From: Forficula auricularia | Taxonomy: Eukaryota > Arthropoda > Insecta > Dermaptera > Forficulidae | Assembly: GCA_024734495.1 (NCBI GenBank) | Contig: JALMQS010000187.1 | Span: 10,655,300 to 10,719,299 of the forward strand | DNA: 64,000 nt | Reading direction: 5' to 3' | Part shown: one piece after another, positions 21,481 to 32,890 of the stretch | How positions within the stretch are numbered: the first letter of the stretch is position 1 | Layout of the letters: every line of letters begins with the position of its first letter | Program-made: the position numbers and the translations under genes | Notes under the pieces: model-generated | Seen by the model: only the letters and a program-made list of their open reading frames with translations | What the model was told of the DNA's origin: nothing | The model's database searches: none

Positions 21481-24400
21481 TATTCGGAAATAGACTTTCC
21501 TGGGCTGCCACTCAATCAGAATCCAACTATATATTACCGGTCCGTCTCCTAGAAATTATTTTTAATTTATCCTCTTAGAAAGTTCCACTGATTTTTCTCA
21601 GCCCTGCTTTTTCTTCGATTTACTATACGTTATATCTCAGTGCATTAATTATGGGGGATAACTTTATTATAGAGCCAATTAAATTTTAGTCATGCTACTT
21701 GCATCTAATTTAAATGAATTAATGAAGCCTAAAATAATTATTGAAAGTTGCTAAAAGCCCTCTAAATCTTTTCAATTGTACCTAACTGATTTTACCCTGA
21801 AAGATTACGACTATGCAGATAGAATCAATTCATGGCCATTGGAAGCAATACAATTCGAGTTTTTAATTATTGAATCACTAGTCCCTTGAGCAGAGTTCAT
21901 TGGTGTCTTTGAACTTACCTCTGTCAAATATCTATATTATATTTACCTGTTCTGTCTTTGTTGGCTTAAATACATACACTCTAAAAGTATATATTTATTT
22001 AAGATATGAATTCCCTTAAATTTTCGTATAAAATCTTATATCATGTATTTAATTAAATAGATAATTCAGACTAAAACAAGATTATGCAATTAACAAGATA
22101 AATATTTTGAAAAATCCTTCTCTTTTTCTGTAATTTCAATCTTCTATTAAAGGAAATATATTTTTCTAGATACGCTTCGCTTGATGAATCTTTTTTTTAC
22201 TATTAAAAAAATATTCTTTGAGAATTTCTATATTTTCGCAATTGAAATATATATATACACCACAAAACTATTATTTTTATTCTGTTTGTCTGTAATAGTT
22301 TTTTCACAATATTATGAAAGATATATTTTAGTATGAACAGGCTGAAATCAGAGATGATTGATAAGGATCCTGCTATATTAAATTTAGCAAACAGAAATAC
22401 ATAATTAAGAATTAGAAATATATATATTTTTTAATTAAGTTTAATGAGAAATAAATTCTCGTTATACAACTTTTAATGGATATTATTGTTGTGAAATCAC
22501 GAATTGTATTTTTATTATTTTTCAACGATATACAGAACTAAACAGCTGACTGGAGTATAGGGCCGCCATTTTTAAAAATGGCAATCTCTTAATCTTATAA
22601 GAAAAGGAACATTTTTCTAGCGATTTAATAATTTTAATAAAAAAATAAATATATTTTTAAAATGGAAGCTCCATGCTACACTATATTTTCAAGAAAAAAT
22701 ATTCTCAGTCGTATATAACAATATTCTTGATATTTTCACGATGTTTTGATCACTTCTCAAGCCATTTTCTATAGATAGTATGCGTAGCTTGGATCAATAA
22801 AGCCAATAAACTTCATGGTTTGTTTGAAAGAACACCTGCTAAATAATGATTCTCTCTATTCGAATCATTAGAAAATGCCATTTAAGGGTAATTTATTAAG
22901 TTACTCGCTTATGATAATTTATTTATTTATTCTTGTTGGATAAGTAGCACATTCCCTATCACTCTTAAGATTTCACTTTTCAATATTTTGAATTATTTAG
23001 CTAAGAATCTCTCCCTTTATAAAAAGAAAAATAATTAAAATTTGTTTTCTGAATATAAAATGAAAATAAATATTTATTTTATTTATAATATAAATAAAGA
23101 CTTGGTCATCTTTTACTTGGCAAGTGAAGCACGCCGATCGACCCCGGTATTTAATTCATTCAAAAATTTTCAAATATTTTCTTTATTCTTAAGGAAAAAA
23201 TAATTTTAAGTACGAATGTTTTTCTGACTCTATGGGTTTTTGAATTAATTACGGTAGCCACAAATAACTCAAGAAGAAGAACCCAAAAAGTTTTTTTTTG
23301 TGCTAAAATGTTACTCGAAGAACCGATAATTTTGGGCCTCTTAGCTACATAAATTCAGGATAAAATGTGCAGAAAATAAAAAAAAATAAAAAATCAAGTC
23401 AATATATAAGCCATTGATGAATTGTAGCTAATAATTTGAATTTTGCTAGACAAAGCTGTACCATTGTGCCAAGTTTAAACTTTCTCGTTGACTAACAAAT
23501 AATTGCCAATATACCAAAATTTGCAGAGAACTTATTGAATCTTTATTTTTATTTTCAATTTAATAATTAAATCAATGAAAAGTATTTCTAAGATTTTTTT
23601 AATTTAATAAATGTAAAATAGAATAGTTAGATTTTTTGTTACAATACAGAAAACAAAATAGGATTTTTATGTGTGTACTGTGTAGCATGAAAATATTCTA
23701 GGTATTATTATTATTATTATTATACAAGAATTACATCTTAGATCCTTTATTTTCATGACTCATTCATTTTATGCAACAAATTCTAAAAGGTAAAATACAA
23801 TCAATCTTAGGATCTTTTCTAAATAAAGAGTGTGTTAGAAAAAACATCCAGTTGATGATGATCTCATCTGGCGGATGGATGGATTTAGTAATCACAACAT
23901 GTCCAAAAAACAAGAAACAAAAAACAAATAACATAATATATATATATATATCTATTAAGATAATTTGATTATCCAAAATTGTTTAAGCTAATCAATTAAT
24001 TGAATTCGAGGGTTTTGATAAAGAAAAAATAATTGATACTAATAAATTTGTTTTTTTCTTTTCATAACACGAAATTTGATAGTATTAATTTATACAGATA
24101 TAAATTTTCTTTCGTTTATATTCATTTGTAAATAATTTCTTCCCCACGCTCCTTCAAGTTTTGATTTAGTAATTTTTTAATAAAGAACCGTTAAGAGTTA
24201 TAAAGCTGAAATTTGTCATAAAGGCCCTTCTTGTTAATAAAGATTTTTGAGCCGAATTTCAGCTCATTAGCTACAACAGTTCAGAACTCTATTTTTTAAT
24301 GAGAGTCCATATAAACTGGTTGCATACATTGCAGGCGGCGCACGAACATGCGATTATTATCAACTTCGTCTGACTTGTTATATAAACAAACTTCACTTCG

Positions 24401-24965
24401 TTAATCATTACAAGTGAAATTCTTTTATTCTATCCATATTTAGCTTCTAAGCTAGGTCTTTGAAATTCGGTAGTTAAAATTTGATGGACCGCAAATATGT
24501 AGTTCAATTGGCAAAGTCTAAAAAAGTTTGACGGCGCGCACCCTATCGTGTTAGATAGGCCTTTCGAAGTCATAATAAACTTCATATAATTTTTATTTTG
24601 AAGGCACATCTGGGCGTTATGAACCGTCGTTTTGCAGTTACCCCTCTAACTTTGCAACCCTATGTTTTAAAAATCTGAAAAGATTTATGGAAATAGTTTA
24701 GTGCAACTTATATTTTGTTTTGTAAAAATACATTTATTATTTTATTAAAAGTATATTATATTGGAGACGAATTGGTAGAACTCATTGGAGAGATGGAAAG
24801 GCAGCCCAAGGATAATGAAAAGTACAAATTCAGAGTAAAATAATTTCTTGAAACATAATTTTTTTTCATTCTCTTAAAAAACCGACATCTCGAGGAATCT
24901 TCTCGAATTCTTCCTCACTGCTTATAAGGGTCAACGAAAGAAGCTTGTAAAACTATCTTTCTTGT
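21481..24965. other. Long AT-rich stretch, no gene seen
   Basis: Contains a perfect 18-bp palindrome GCCATTTTTAAAAATGGC near 22568 and an (ATT)n microsatellite at 23707-23725. No domain-bearing frame, SINE head or MITE ends recognised over 3.4 kb. Confidence 0.45.
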
Positions 24966-24993
24966 CTTCTTTTTAACCGACTTCAAAAAAAAG

Positions 24994-25935
24994 GACCAGT
25001 GGCCATCATAATACAGGAAATATATCAAAATAATTATGCAAGAATCAGAATAGAGGGGAAACTGAGGGAATGATCCCAGCCAACCAGGGAATTCGGCAAG
25101 GCGGATCTCACTAAGTCCATTTTTATTCAACCTTGTGATGAATGAATTAATAAAAGACCTAAAAAATGTCCAAGGCTACTCAATGGGAGATGAGAATGTC
25201 AATATTGTGTGCTACGCAGACGACGCGGCTCTTGTTGCGGAAAGCGAAAACGACCTCCAACGACTCTTACATAAATTTGCACTTTCCTGCGAAAAATTCC
25301 AACTCAAGATATCTTCGAAAAAGACGAAAACTCTCACAATAGCGAGAGAACCAGTACGTTGTAAGCTACAACTTTATAACACCATAGTAGAACAAGTGTC
25401 ATCCTTCAATTATCTCGGCATTCAGATTACCAGCTCCGAAAGCGTTAGCGAGGAAGTCAGGCTCCAATCTATTAAGGCGTCCAAAATATCAGGATGCCTG
25501 AATGAAACGGTTTGGTCAAACAAGTTTCTGGGAACGGAAGCAAAAGTTCGCATATATAAGACCGTTGTGCGACCAATTTTGACATATGCGGCCGAAACAA
25601 GAACTGACACCGAAAAAACAAGAAAAATATTGGAAGTTTGTGAGATGAAAACGCTACGCAGAATTGCGGGTAAAACAAGGATGGACAGGGTAAAAAATGA
25701 AGATATTAGGGAAAAGTGCAATATACAAAATGTCAGCGTATGGGTCCAAAGGAGAAGAAAAGAATGGAGTGGACACGTATTGCGAATGAATGAAGACCGG
25801 CTGGTGAGGAAGGTACATGACAACATCCCTACCGGGAAAAGAAGACGGGGCCGTCCAAGAAAACGATGGAAAGACGCTCTGGAGTAAACAGGCTTTTAGC
25901 CTAACAATAAGAAGAAGAAGAAGAAGAAGAAGAAA
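24994..25935 (+). pseudogene. RTE-type LINE, 5'-truncated, frameshifted reverse transcriptase
   Basis: Non-LTR retrotransposon remnant: the C-terminal half of the endonuclease/reverse-transcriptase protein used for target-primed reverse transcription. 25006-25075 encodes IIIQEIYQNNYARIRIEGKL. After a shift comes GIRQGGS near 25089, and after another the main frame (to 25887), which opens with LFNLVMNELI, has the catalytic YADD box at 25213-25224, the NYLGIQI thumb motif, and the RTE-type tail GHVLRM...RRGRPRKRWKD. The two shifts, and a 5' end cut before the palm domain, make it dead. The 3' end is CAGGCTTTTAGCCTAACAAT plus (AAG)n, typical of RTE. It inserted in a family D repeat: AAAAAAAAGGA is left of it and AAAAAAGGAGGAGGTT right. 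Confidence 0.85.
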
Positions 25936-25936
25936 A
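25909..25936 (+). repeat. (AAG)n tail of the RTE element
   Basis: About eight AAG triplets directly after the 3' UTR; RTE-clade LINEs commonly end in such short tandem repeats. Confidence 0.8.
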
Positions 25937-26101
25937 AAGGAGGAGGTTATCATTACACTACTTTTTTCTTATAGTTTTATATTAACATTAACATATTTTT
26001 TCCTTTCATTATTAATAACAAATTATCACAATAATTTTCATAATCATCTTATTTATTTCAATTCCTATATAAACCCAAACTTTATATCTACAAATTTCGA
26101 T

Positions 26102-26610
26102 TTAAGGTAGATCTTTCACAAATGCAAAAATTCAAGAAGTCTTCGAAACTTGGAATATAAGTCATTAAAATCATAATAAACACACTGTTAAAATTTGAAG
26201 ACAATTCACAACACCAAACATGAAATAATTGCAATTAAAAATCAAACTTTTTACATAATGGTAGATTGGGAAAATGATCATTATTTTTTTTTCATTGAAT
26301 CACTTCACGATCTTGATAAAAATTAATATTTACTAGAATAATATATTCGGAGTAACTTAAAAATAAATTGAAATTATACACTTCGTAGTTTTGATAAAAA
26401 AATAAAAAAATCATATTTGGGCGATTATTTTTACTGGCGGGAATATAAGATCAATCGCTTAGAAACGATCCATTCACAAAGAGGATATAGTAGTGTGAAA
26501 AGAATAGTCACGTTAAAAAAACAACCTAAAATTTTAGTACCCTTCATATGTATTGAGGGGTTACGAGGCTAAAACTTTTTGTGTGGATTGTCCCGAAAGA
26601 ACTACCTTAA
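26102..26610 (+). mobile_element. TTAA MITE family B (B1)
   Basis: TTAA at 26102-26105 and 26607-26610. Ends GGTAGATCTTTCACAAATGC and, inverted, GGTAGTTCTTTCGGGACAAT. 80-90% similar by eye to B2 (57911-58433). Right-end similarity to family A (GGTAGTTSTTTCGCGACAATAC in the best copies) suggests one transposase serves both. No coding frame. Confidence 0.85.
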
Positions 26611-27518
26611 ACAAGAACTAAATTAAATCTCAACGTACTGCTATGCCGATTACTAACTACTAAGGACCATGAATTTGAAATCTCTCACAGACTACTTGCT
26701 TAGTTGATAGATGAAAAACTTATCCGACTTTTGGTATGTGTCCCGAACATTTTACTGCCTTTTATTCCTAGATTGAAAAATAAGTTTAACTTTTCTTGAA
26801 ACTTTTTATCATCATTTTTATTTAAACTATAATTAACTTAAAAGTTTATTTTAATTCCAGAAAGAGAGGGGGTGAACTTATTTAAAAATTTTATCGGTTC
26901 TTTTATCCTTATTTTCTAAACGACTTAATATGTTTTAAAAAAGTTTATTTCCGAAAAAGGCAAGAATTTAATTAAAGTGTTAATATAAACTTTATTAGAA
27001 AGAACGCTGTCCATTGATAATCTTTTTTAATAAGCTGACACGATCTTATTTTCGTAAGTCTCGGAATTTGTTTATGAATGTATAATTATAAAATTTTCGT
27101 CATCTTGGTGAGGGGTCAGGGGACATCCTTTCAGATGTCGGGAAACTCATCAACCAATAAATTGACAAAGAATGCAGATTAAATAATAAAATTCTCTTGA
27201 ATATCATTATGGAAATACAGACTTTTTAATCAAACTCTCAATTTGATTTTTAATCATAACCAGTTTTTTCTCTCTAATCCTATTTATACATATATAATAA
27301 TATATTCTTAAAGAGAAATTGCTGCTTTGACTGTATGTACCTACGAAATTGGAATTCAGGTTCTCTCTTCAAATAAATAATTAAATTCCCAATTTAATTT
27401 GTTTGCCTTCTTTCTCCTGTTTTAATTTAAATTCGACTAAATTCTAAATCACATTTAGTTTATTTATTTAAAATATTAATTGAAATTTATTTATCGTTAC
27501 AATTTACAAAGGGTAAGT
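26611..27518. other. No gene seen
   Basis: AT-rich sequence, no recognised repeat or gene. Confidence 0.5.
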
Positions 27519-28024
27519 TTAAGGTAGTTGTTTTGCGACAATACTAGTAAAAAGTTATTGCTAGAGTATATAGAACAGACAATAAGGATTCATAATTCAT
27601 AAGCTCAAAACTTTTTGCTGTTTATGTACCACTACTAGCCAATCCCGTGCTCGTTTGACAAATCTGGCAACACTATCTGAACTTGTATATATTTTATCAT
27701 AGACATTTCAGAAAAGTTCATTATAAAGGGAGGTTTATAAAACAAAAAGTTATTAATAAGCAATTGAAAGCTGTTGCAATGGCTGAAGCGAAAAAACGTC
27801 AAAAAAAGTACTAAAGTTAACCCACTTTTTAGGTTAAATAAATGCGTTGTTGCCAGCTTGTTGTGCAATCTATAAGAGTCTGAAAACTCTATCTTTGTAA
27901 TTTAATATCTCCGGAACTACTTATATTGTTTTACCATCAATTGATGTACAAGTATTTAAATAATAATCTGTCTAAATTTCAAAAAAATCCTAATAAAACC
28001 CATATGGCGAAATAACTACCTTAA
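27519..28024 (-). mobile_element. TTAA MITE family A, internally deleted (A5)
   Basis: TTAA at 27519-27522 and 28021-28024; 506 bp, same orientation as A2. It lacks a block present in A2 and A3 (the CAGTTTCTGAGATAAT region), so it arose by a different internal deletion. Confidence 0.85.
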
Positions 28025-28712
28025 AAGTTATTTTACAAGCATATAAGTTGGCCTATATACATATAGGTTTTTATTATATATTTATCTCTAGATATATCTA
28101 TTCATGACACGTTGAAAGCAAGTATTTATGAAATAATTAAATTTGAATAACCTTGATATCGAACAACCATAGTTAGTTTTTCGTTCTACGAAATTAGGGT
28201 TGATTAACCCTGCATCTATTGTGCTATGTACATTTAAATCACCTTAACTTTTTAACCAAAATTTTTTCACTTAAGTTTTGAGCATCTTTTTCTATTGTGG
28301 AAATTAGGTAACAAAATCATTGTTTCCAAGGTGCTAGTTGTTGACTACATACCATACATACAAAATACTATAATATTGTTTACTTATTTCCATAAGAAAG
28401 CAAATTGAGTTGCTACCTTGGTGTCATGACAACAATAAATAAGGAAGTAACATCAATCTACCTTTCTCAGAACACAAGAATAATGTTAATTTGTTTGATA
28501 GTGAAGAAAAAGTATTTCCTTCTTTCATTATTGATTTTATTTCTCTTACCATATCTGCAAGATAATTTGTTTGTCAAAATTTTCAAAAATATTTATTTAC
28601 ATGCGAAAAATAAAGATAAAATTTTCCCCGAAACGCTTTATGTACCTATAACCGTTTCACTTCTAACATATTTATTTATCATTATATGTATAATACACTC
28701 AAGAATATTATG
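28025..28712. other. No certain gene; hydrophobic open frame
   Basis: A 105-codon open frame (28405-28722, plus) has hydrophobic runs but no family signature. It ends inside the Gypsy LTR, and its AT-rich base composition can give such runs by chance. Confidence 0.4.
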
Positions 28713-28717
28713 TTACC

Positions 28718-28890
28718 TGTAAAGAATTAGACAAAACGACCTGTATTAGGTTTTTATTAACTTAAAGATTAATACAAAAGAGAAACATGAGTATAGAGAA
28801 TAATAATAATAACAATGCGATTCAATAAACAAAACAAGAAACACCGCATACATGATAATGTAGGAAGCTTAGATACTATTAACTATGACA
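28718..28890 (-). repeat. 3' LTR of the Gypsy element
   Basis: 173 bp; minus strand starts TGTCATAG and ends CTTTACA, i.e. TG...CA. I read it base for base identical to the 5' LTR. Contains AATAAA as a likely poly(A) signal (within 28752-28758). Confidence 0.95.
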
Positions 28891-28906
28891 TTCTCCCCCT
28901 CCAAAA

Positions 28907-31900
28907 TTATAGCTCGTAATCTTCGAGGTAGGCTGGCTTTCTACGAGTGCGTTGAGGTTTACCAGAGTACACTCTGGCCGGGGAACAACCTTGTTGTATC
29001 TTGGAAGTATCTTGTTGCTGGGGAGAGGCTGGTTCGAAAGGGACACTGGTTGGGGAACGACTGATGGAAGTATCTTGTTGCTGGGGAGAGGCTGGTTCGA
29101 AAGGGACACTGGTTGGGGAACGACTGATGGAAGTATCTTGTGGCTGGGGCAAGACGGGTTCGACACTCCGTGATTCATGTGGCCCCAGGCTACTTTCTTG
29201 TGAAGCATTTGAATCATCTGAGTCAAGTGTAGGATGTTCTTCCGTGAGAGTTGTACTACCTCTTGGAGCGAGATGTCGGATGGAGACAGTAGCCTCAGTA
29301 CCATCTTTCCTTCTAATTCTAGCATATTCAGGATTGGCTTGAAGTAGTTCTGCCTCTTCTACCAGATCTTCGTATTTGCTCAAACGTACATTCTTTTTGA
29401 CTAGGATTGGGCCTGGTTTTAGCATCCACGCTGGTAATGTTGCTCCATTTGAGGATCTGCGTGGATAAGAGAATAGTCTCTCATGAGGTGTACAGTTGAT
29501 GGAGGTGCATAATAGAGATCTCACAGCATGAAGTGCTTCTGATAGTACTGTTTCCCATTTAGACACAGGTAGATCTTTACTTTTTAATGCCAGGTTGATA
29601 GCTTTCCAAATTATACCGTTGTATCTCTCCACCTGGCCATTTCCCCTAGGGTTGTATGGAGAAGAATGGCTACTAGCAACTCCGAGAGAATAAAGAAATG
29701 ATGAAACTTCATGAGAAACGAATGCTGAACCTCTATCTGAATGAATAAACGCAGGCAAGCCAAATATTGAAAATAGTTGAGTAAGGCAGTTAATGACAGT
29801 AGTCGAGCTAACATCCGAACATGGGAAAGCAAAGGGAAAACGTGAGTACTCATCTACTATGGTCAGGATGTATTTATTTTTACTATTGCTGGGTAAGGGG
29901 CCTTTAAAATCTATGTTCAGACGTTCTAGAGGAGCCGTTGCCTTAATGAGTTGACCTTGATATCTGAAAAATCTTGGCTTGACTTCCGCACAAATTGGAC
30001 ATTTTGACGTTATTTTCCTAATTTCTTCAACCGAGTAGGGTAGGTTCTTTGATCGCACCCAGTGGAGCATTCTAGTCACTCCTGGATGGCAAAGAGACTG
30101 ATGAAGCTCGTTGAGTTTGTCTAAGGTATAAATAGCTCCACAAATACGGGAAAGCATATCCGCTTTAACATTCTCCTTTCCTGGACGATATATGATTTCA
30201 TAGTCATAGGGCGCTAATTCCATACGCCATCTCATTATCTTGTCGTTTTTTATTTTGCTCGACTGTTTCTTATTAAAGATAAAGGATAAAGCCTGTTGAT
30301 CTGTAATCAGCTTGAATGATTTACCCATTAAAAAGACTCTCCACTTCTTCAGAGCTTCTACTATGGCTGCAGCTTCTTTTTCCACTGCAGAATGAACTTT
30401 TTCAGATTTAGATAATGTCCGTGAGAAAAACGCCACCGGTTTGTTATTTTGGCTCAGCGTCGCTGCCAATGCAGAATCTGAGGCATCAGTTTCAACGATA
30501 AGAGGTAAGTCATCTGAAATGGTGGTTACGAGAGCGTTAGCGATTTCGCGTTTAATGCTCTCAAAGTCTTCAAGAACTTGATGTCCCAGAGGAAAAGATT
30601 TTGAATTAATTAAATTTTGAATTTTCTCCGAAAAATTAGGTATCCACTTTGCGTAATATGCAAACGAGCCCATGATACGTTTCAGAGAGGCTGAATTAGT
30701 TGGAGGAGGCAGTTCAAGAAGGGGCTTCAGTCTATCGGGATCAGGTCTAATTGTCTGGTAACTTATAAGATGACCAAGAATATTTATACTCTTTCGCGAA
30801 AATTTACTTTTAGTTTTATTTATTACTATTCCATATTGTTCAACAATATCAAGAAATTTGGATAGATTATGATCATGCTCTTGCTGCGACTCTCCACAGA
30901 TCGTTATATCATCTAGATACGCATAAGTTTTCGGCAGATTTTCATCGTGAATAATTTTATCTATAGCACGTTGGAAGCAAGCTACTCCGTTAGTAACCCC
31001 AAAGGGAATTCTCGTGAATTCATAAAGCTTTCCACAGGCCTCGAATGCCGTAAAGGGTCTGTCTGCGGGTATTATTGGAATCTGGTGATATGCATCTTTT
31101 AGGTCAATAGAGCTGAAAATCTTATTCTTGGCAACTTTTCTGATCAAAACATCTACGTTCGGTAAGGGATACGCATCAAGTAAAGTAAATCTGTTAATAG
31201 TTTGGGAATAGTCAATTACTAACCTTTTCTTATGGTTTTCATTTTTCGCTACAAGAACTTGAGCACGCCAAGGGGATGAGCTTTCTGTGATTACTTCTTC
31301 TGAGAGCAATTTAGATATTTCTCCGCTGATGAACTGGTTGTCTTCATCTGAATAATGTCTTGACCTTGTTGCGATAGGCTTGCAATCGGGAGTTAAATTT
31401 CCAAATAGACGAGCCGGAGGTACATTGGCAGCGGATGAGCTACAAATCTGCAGAGATTCACGTTGACCTCCGAACGTCATGTCCACGCTGGAATGTAGGC
31501 TCAGAATATCGTGCCCTATGAGAACATTGGCACACAGTTTCTTGAGTACGGAAAATTTATATCGCGGGTAATAGTGCTTTGAGAGCCTGAGGTCTTCTAC
31601 TACAAATCCTTCAAGGTTTGAAGAGAGAGACGTGTTGGCCATAGACACTTGACCATCCCCTGGATAAAGGTTAAGCTGGTTTTTTTTTACAAAGTCAAGG
31701 TCTATATAGCTATTTGAACTACCAGTATCAACCAGACACGTAACCGGAATCTCATTTATTTGTCCTTCGACCAGGGCTTTAGCTAGAAGAGTTCTGCTCT
31801 CAATAGAAGCTATCAATGAAGAAGTTATTCCCTTCTTGATTGAGGGCCGAGACTTGCAAACCTTTGCGAAGTGCCCAGATTTGCCACATTTATTACAAGT

Positions 31901-32680
31901 CGCCTCTCTAGCAGGACATTGGTCTCGGGAATGCCTCCTATAGCCGCAGAAAAAACATTTAGCACTCGCGGGCGTGGACCGAAAACTAGCAGCTGAAATC
32001 AAATTGTTTTCATCTTCCGAATGACTCTGCATAGTATGCACGACTGGTTGTGTATTGTTATTATTAACTAGGTGATTATGAGGCACACGAGAGTCTTCGG
32101 TAGCCTCTTTAGAAAATGTACTGAAGGTGGTATTTATAAGACCTTGAGAATGATACCTCTCAGATTGATTCTGAGCGGCTTCGAGTGACATAGCTTGCTT
32201 TATAGCATCATCTAATGTAAGTGAAACATTTTCCAAGAGTCTCTGACGAATGTTGCCTGAATACAATCCACTAATAAAAGCATCGCGGACATATTGATTA
32301 GCGTGTTCGGTCGCTGTGACGCTCTTAAAGTCGCAATCTTTGCTCATCAATCTTAGTGTTTGAATAAATTGAATGATAGACTCACCCGGCTGTTGCTTTC
32401 GAGTGGCGAGCTGGTATCTAGCGAATATTTCGTTTCTTTTTTCTTTGTAGATATCGTCGAGCACAGCGATAGCATCGATGTAAGTTTGGCTGTCTTTAAT
32501 AAATTTGTAGACGGTGTGAGACAAATGGCTAATCAAGATCTTCAGCTTGTCGCTATCTTGCGTGAATTCCGTTAAAAGGAGAAAATTTTCAAAAGTACGA
32601 ATCCAGTGTTCCCATTCCTCTGACGCTTCAGGCGAGTAGGGATTAGTTTCAAATTTCGCAGGCTTTATATATTTATCCAT
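28907..32680 (-). CDS. Gag-Pol polyprotein of Ty3/Gypsy element
   Basis: 1257 codons, ATG at 32680 with an in-frame TAA 18 bases upstream, stop TAA at 28907-28909. Gag is at about 1-240, then two CCHC zinc knuckles (C242-C245-H250-C255 and C262-C265-H270-C275) that bind RNA. The aspartic protease is LVDTGSS at 316-322; the RT has SSIDLKDAYHQI near 523 and YLDD at 588-591; RNase H has ETDAS near 730 and TDQQAL near 793. The integrase has an HHCC zinc finger (H860, H865, C894, C897) and catalytic D924, D982, E1018 with D,D35E spacing. Gag and Pol are fused in one frame without a shift, so the Gag:Pol ratio must be set by processing. All catalytic residues are present. Two zinc knuckles and the lack of a chromodomain suggest a Mag-like branch, by memory. 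The C-terminus has a 21-residue repeat. Confidence 0.95.
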   Translation of the reverse strand: MDKYIKPAKFETNPYSPEASEEWEHWIRTFENFLLLTEFTQDSDKLKILISHLSHTVYKFIKDSQTYIDAIAVLDDIYKEKRNEIFARYQLATRKQQPGESIIQFIQTLRLMSKDCDFKSVTATEHANQYVRDAFISGLYSGNIRQRLLENVSLTLDDAIKQAMSLEAAQNQSERYHSQGLINTTFSTFSKEATEDSRVPHNHLVNNNNTQPVVHTMQSHSEDENNLISAASFRSTPASAKCFFCGYRRHSRDQCPAREATCNKCGKSGHFAKVCKSRPSIKKGITSSLIASIESRTLLAKALVEGQINEIPVTCLVDTGSSNSYIDLDFVKKNQLNLYPGDGQVSMANTSLSSNLEGFVVEDLRLSKHYYPRYKFSVLKKLCANVLIGHDILSLHSSVDMTFGGQRESLQICSSSAANVPPARLFGNLTPDCKPIATRSRHYSDEDNQFISGEISKLLSEEVITESSSPWRAQVLVAKNENHKKRLVIDYSQTINRFTLLDAYPLPNVDVLIRKVAKNKIFSSIDLKDAYHQIPIIPADRPFTAFEACGKLYEFTRIPFGVTNGVACFQRAIDKIIHDENLPKTYAYLDDITICGESQQEHDHNLSKFLDIVEQYGIVINKTKSKFSRKSINILGHLISYQTIRPDPDRLKPLLELPPPTNSASLKRIMGSFAYYAKWIPNFSEKIQNLINSKSFPLGHQVLEDFESIKREIANALVTTISDDLPLIVETDASDSALAATLSQNNKPVAFFSRTLSKSEKVHSAVEKEAAAIVEALKKWRVFLMGKSFKLITDQQALSFIFNKKQSSKIKNDKIMRWRMELAPYDYEIIYRPGKENVKADMLSRICGAIYTLDKLNELHQSLCHPGVTRMLHWVRSKNLPYSVEEIRKITSKCPICAEVKPRFFRYQGQLIKATAPLERLNIDFKGPLPSNSKNKYILTIVDEYSRFPFAFPCSDVSSTTVINCLTQLFSIFGLPAFIHSDRGSAFVSHEVSSFLYSLGVASSHSSPYNPRGNGQVERYNGIIWKAINLALKSKDLPVSKWETVLSEALHAVRSLLCTSINCTPHERLFSYPRRSSNGATLPAWMLKPGPILVKKNVRLSKYEDLVEEAELLQANPEYARIRRKDGTEATVSIRHLAPRGSTTLTEEHPTLDSDDSNASQESSLGPHESRSVEPVLPQPQDTSISRSPTSVPFEPASPQQQDTSISRSPTSVPFEPASPQQQDTSKIQQGCSPARVYSGKPQRTRRKPAYLEDYEL
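29019..29152 (-). repeat. 63-bp (21-codon) in-frame tandem repeat in gag-pol
   Basis: Two near-identical copies (GGTTCGAAAGGGACACTGG at 29031 and again at 29094) plus a partial third. It encodes SRSPTSVPFEPASPQQQDTS-type repeats, rich in P, S, Q, after the integrase. The period is a multiple of three, so the frame is kept; such tails are low-complexity linkers. Confidence 0.9.
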
Positions 32681-32692
32681 TTCGCACTGTAT

Positions 32693-32717
32693 GTATTAAT
32701 CTTTAAGTTAATAAAAT
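32693..32717 (-). other. Primer-binding site, self-complementary to the LTR
   Basis: The 24 bases 32716-32693, one base inside the LTR, are a perfect reverse complement of LTR bases 32752-32775, with 35 bases between. The site does not start with TGG, which a tRNA 3' CCA end needs. The arrangement resembles self-priming in Tf1/sushi elements, where the 5' end of the RNA folds back to prime. It could also form a strong leader hairpin of another role. Confidence 0.65.
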
Positions 32718-32890
32718 TGTAAAGAATTAGACAAAACGACCTGTATTAGGTTTTTATTAACTTAAAGATTAATACAAAAGAGAAACATGAGTATAGAGAA
32801 TAATAATAATAACAATGCGATTCAATAAACAAAACAAGAAACACCGCATACATGATAATGTAGGAAGCTTAGATACTATTAACTATGACA
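32718..32890 (-). repeat. 5' LTR of the Gypsy element
   Basis: 173 bp, TG...CA. Minus strand: CTATACTC lies about 20 bp upstream of position 32775 and is a weak TATA-like candidate. 32752-32775 is the perfect complement of the sequence adjoining the LTR (32693-32716). Confidence 0.95.

Noticed and set aside
28405..28722. Hydrophobic 105-codon open frame next to the Gypsy element
   Set aside because: It ends inside the LTR, so its 3' end did not exist before the insertion, and T-rich DNA gives hydrophobic runs by chance.
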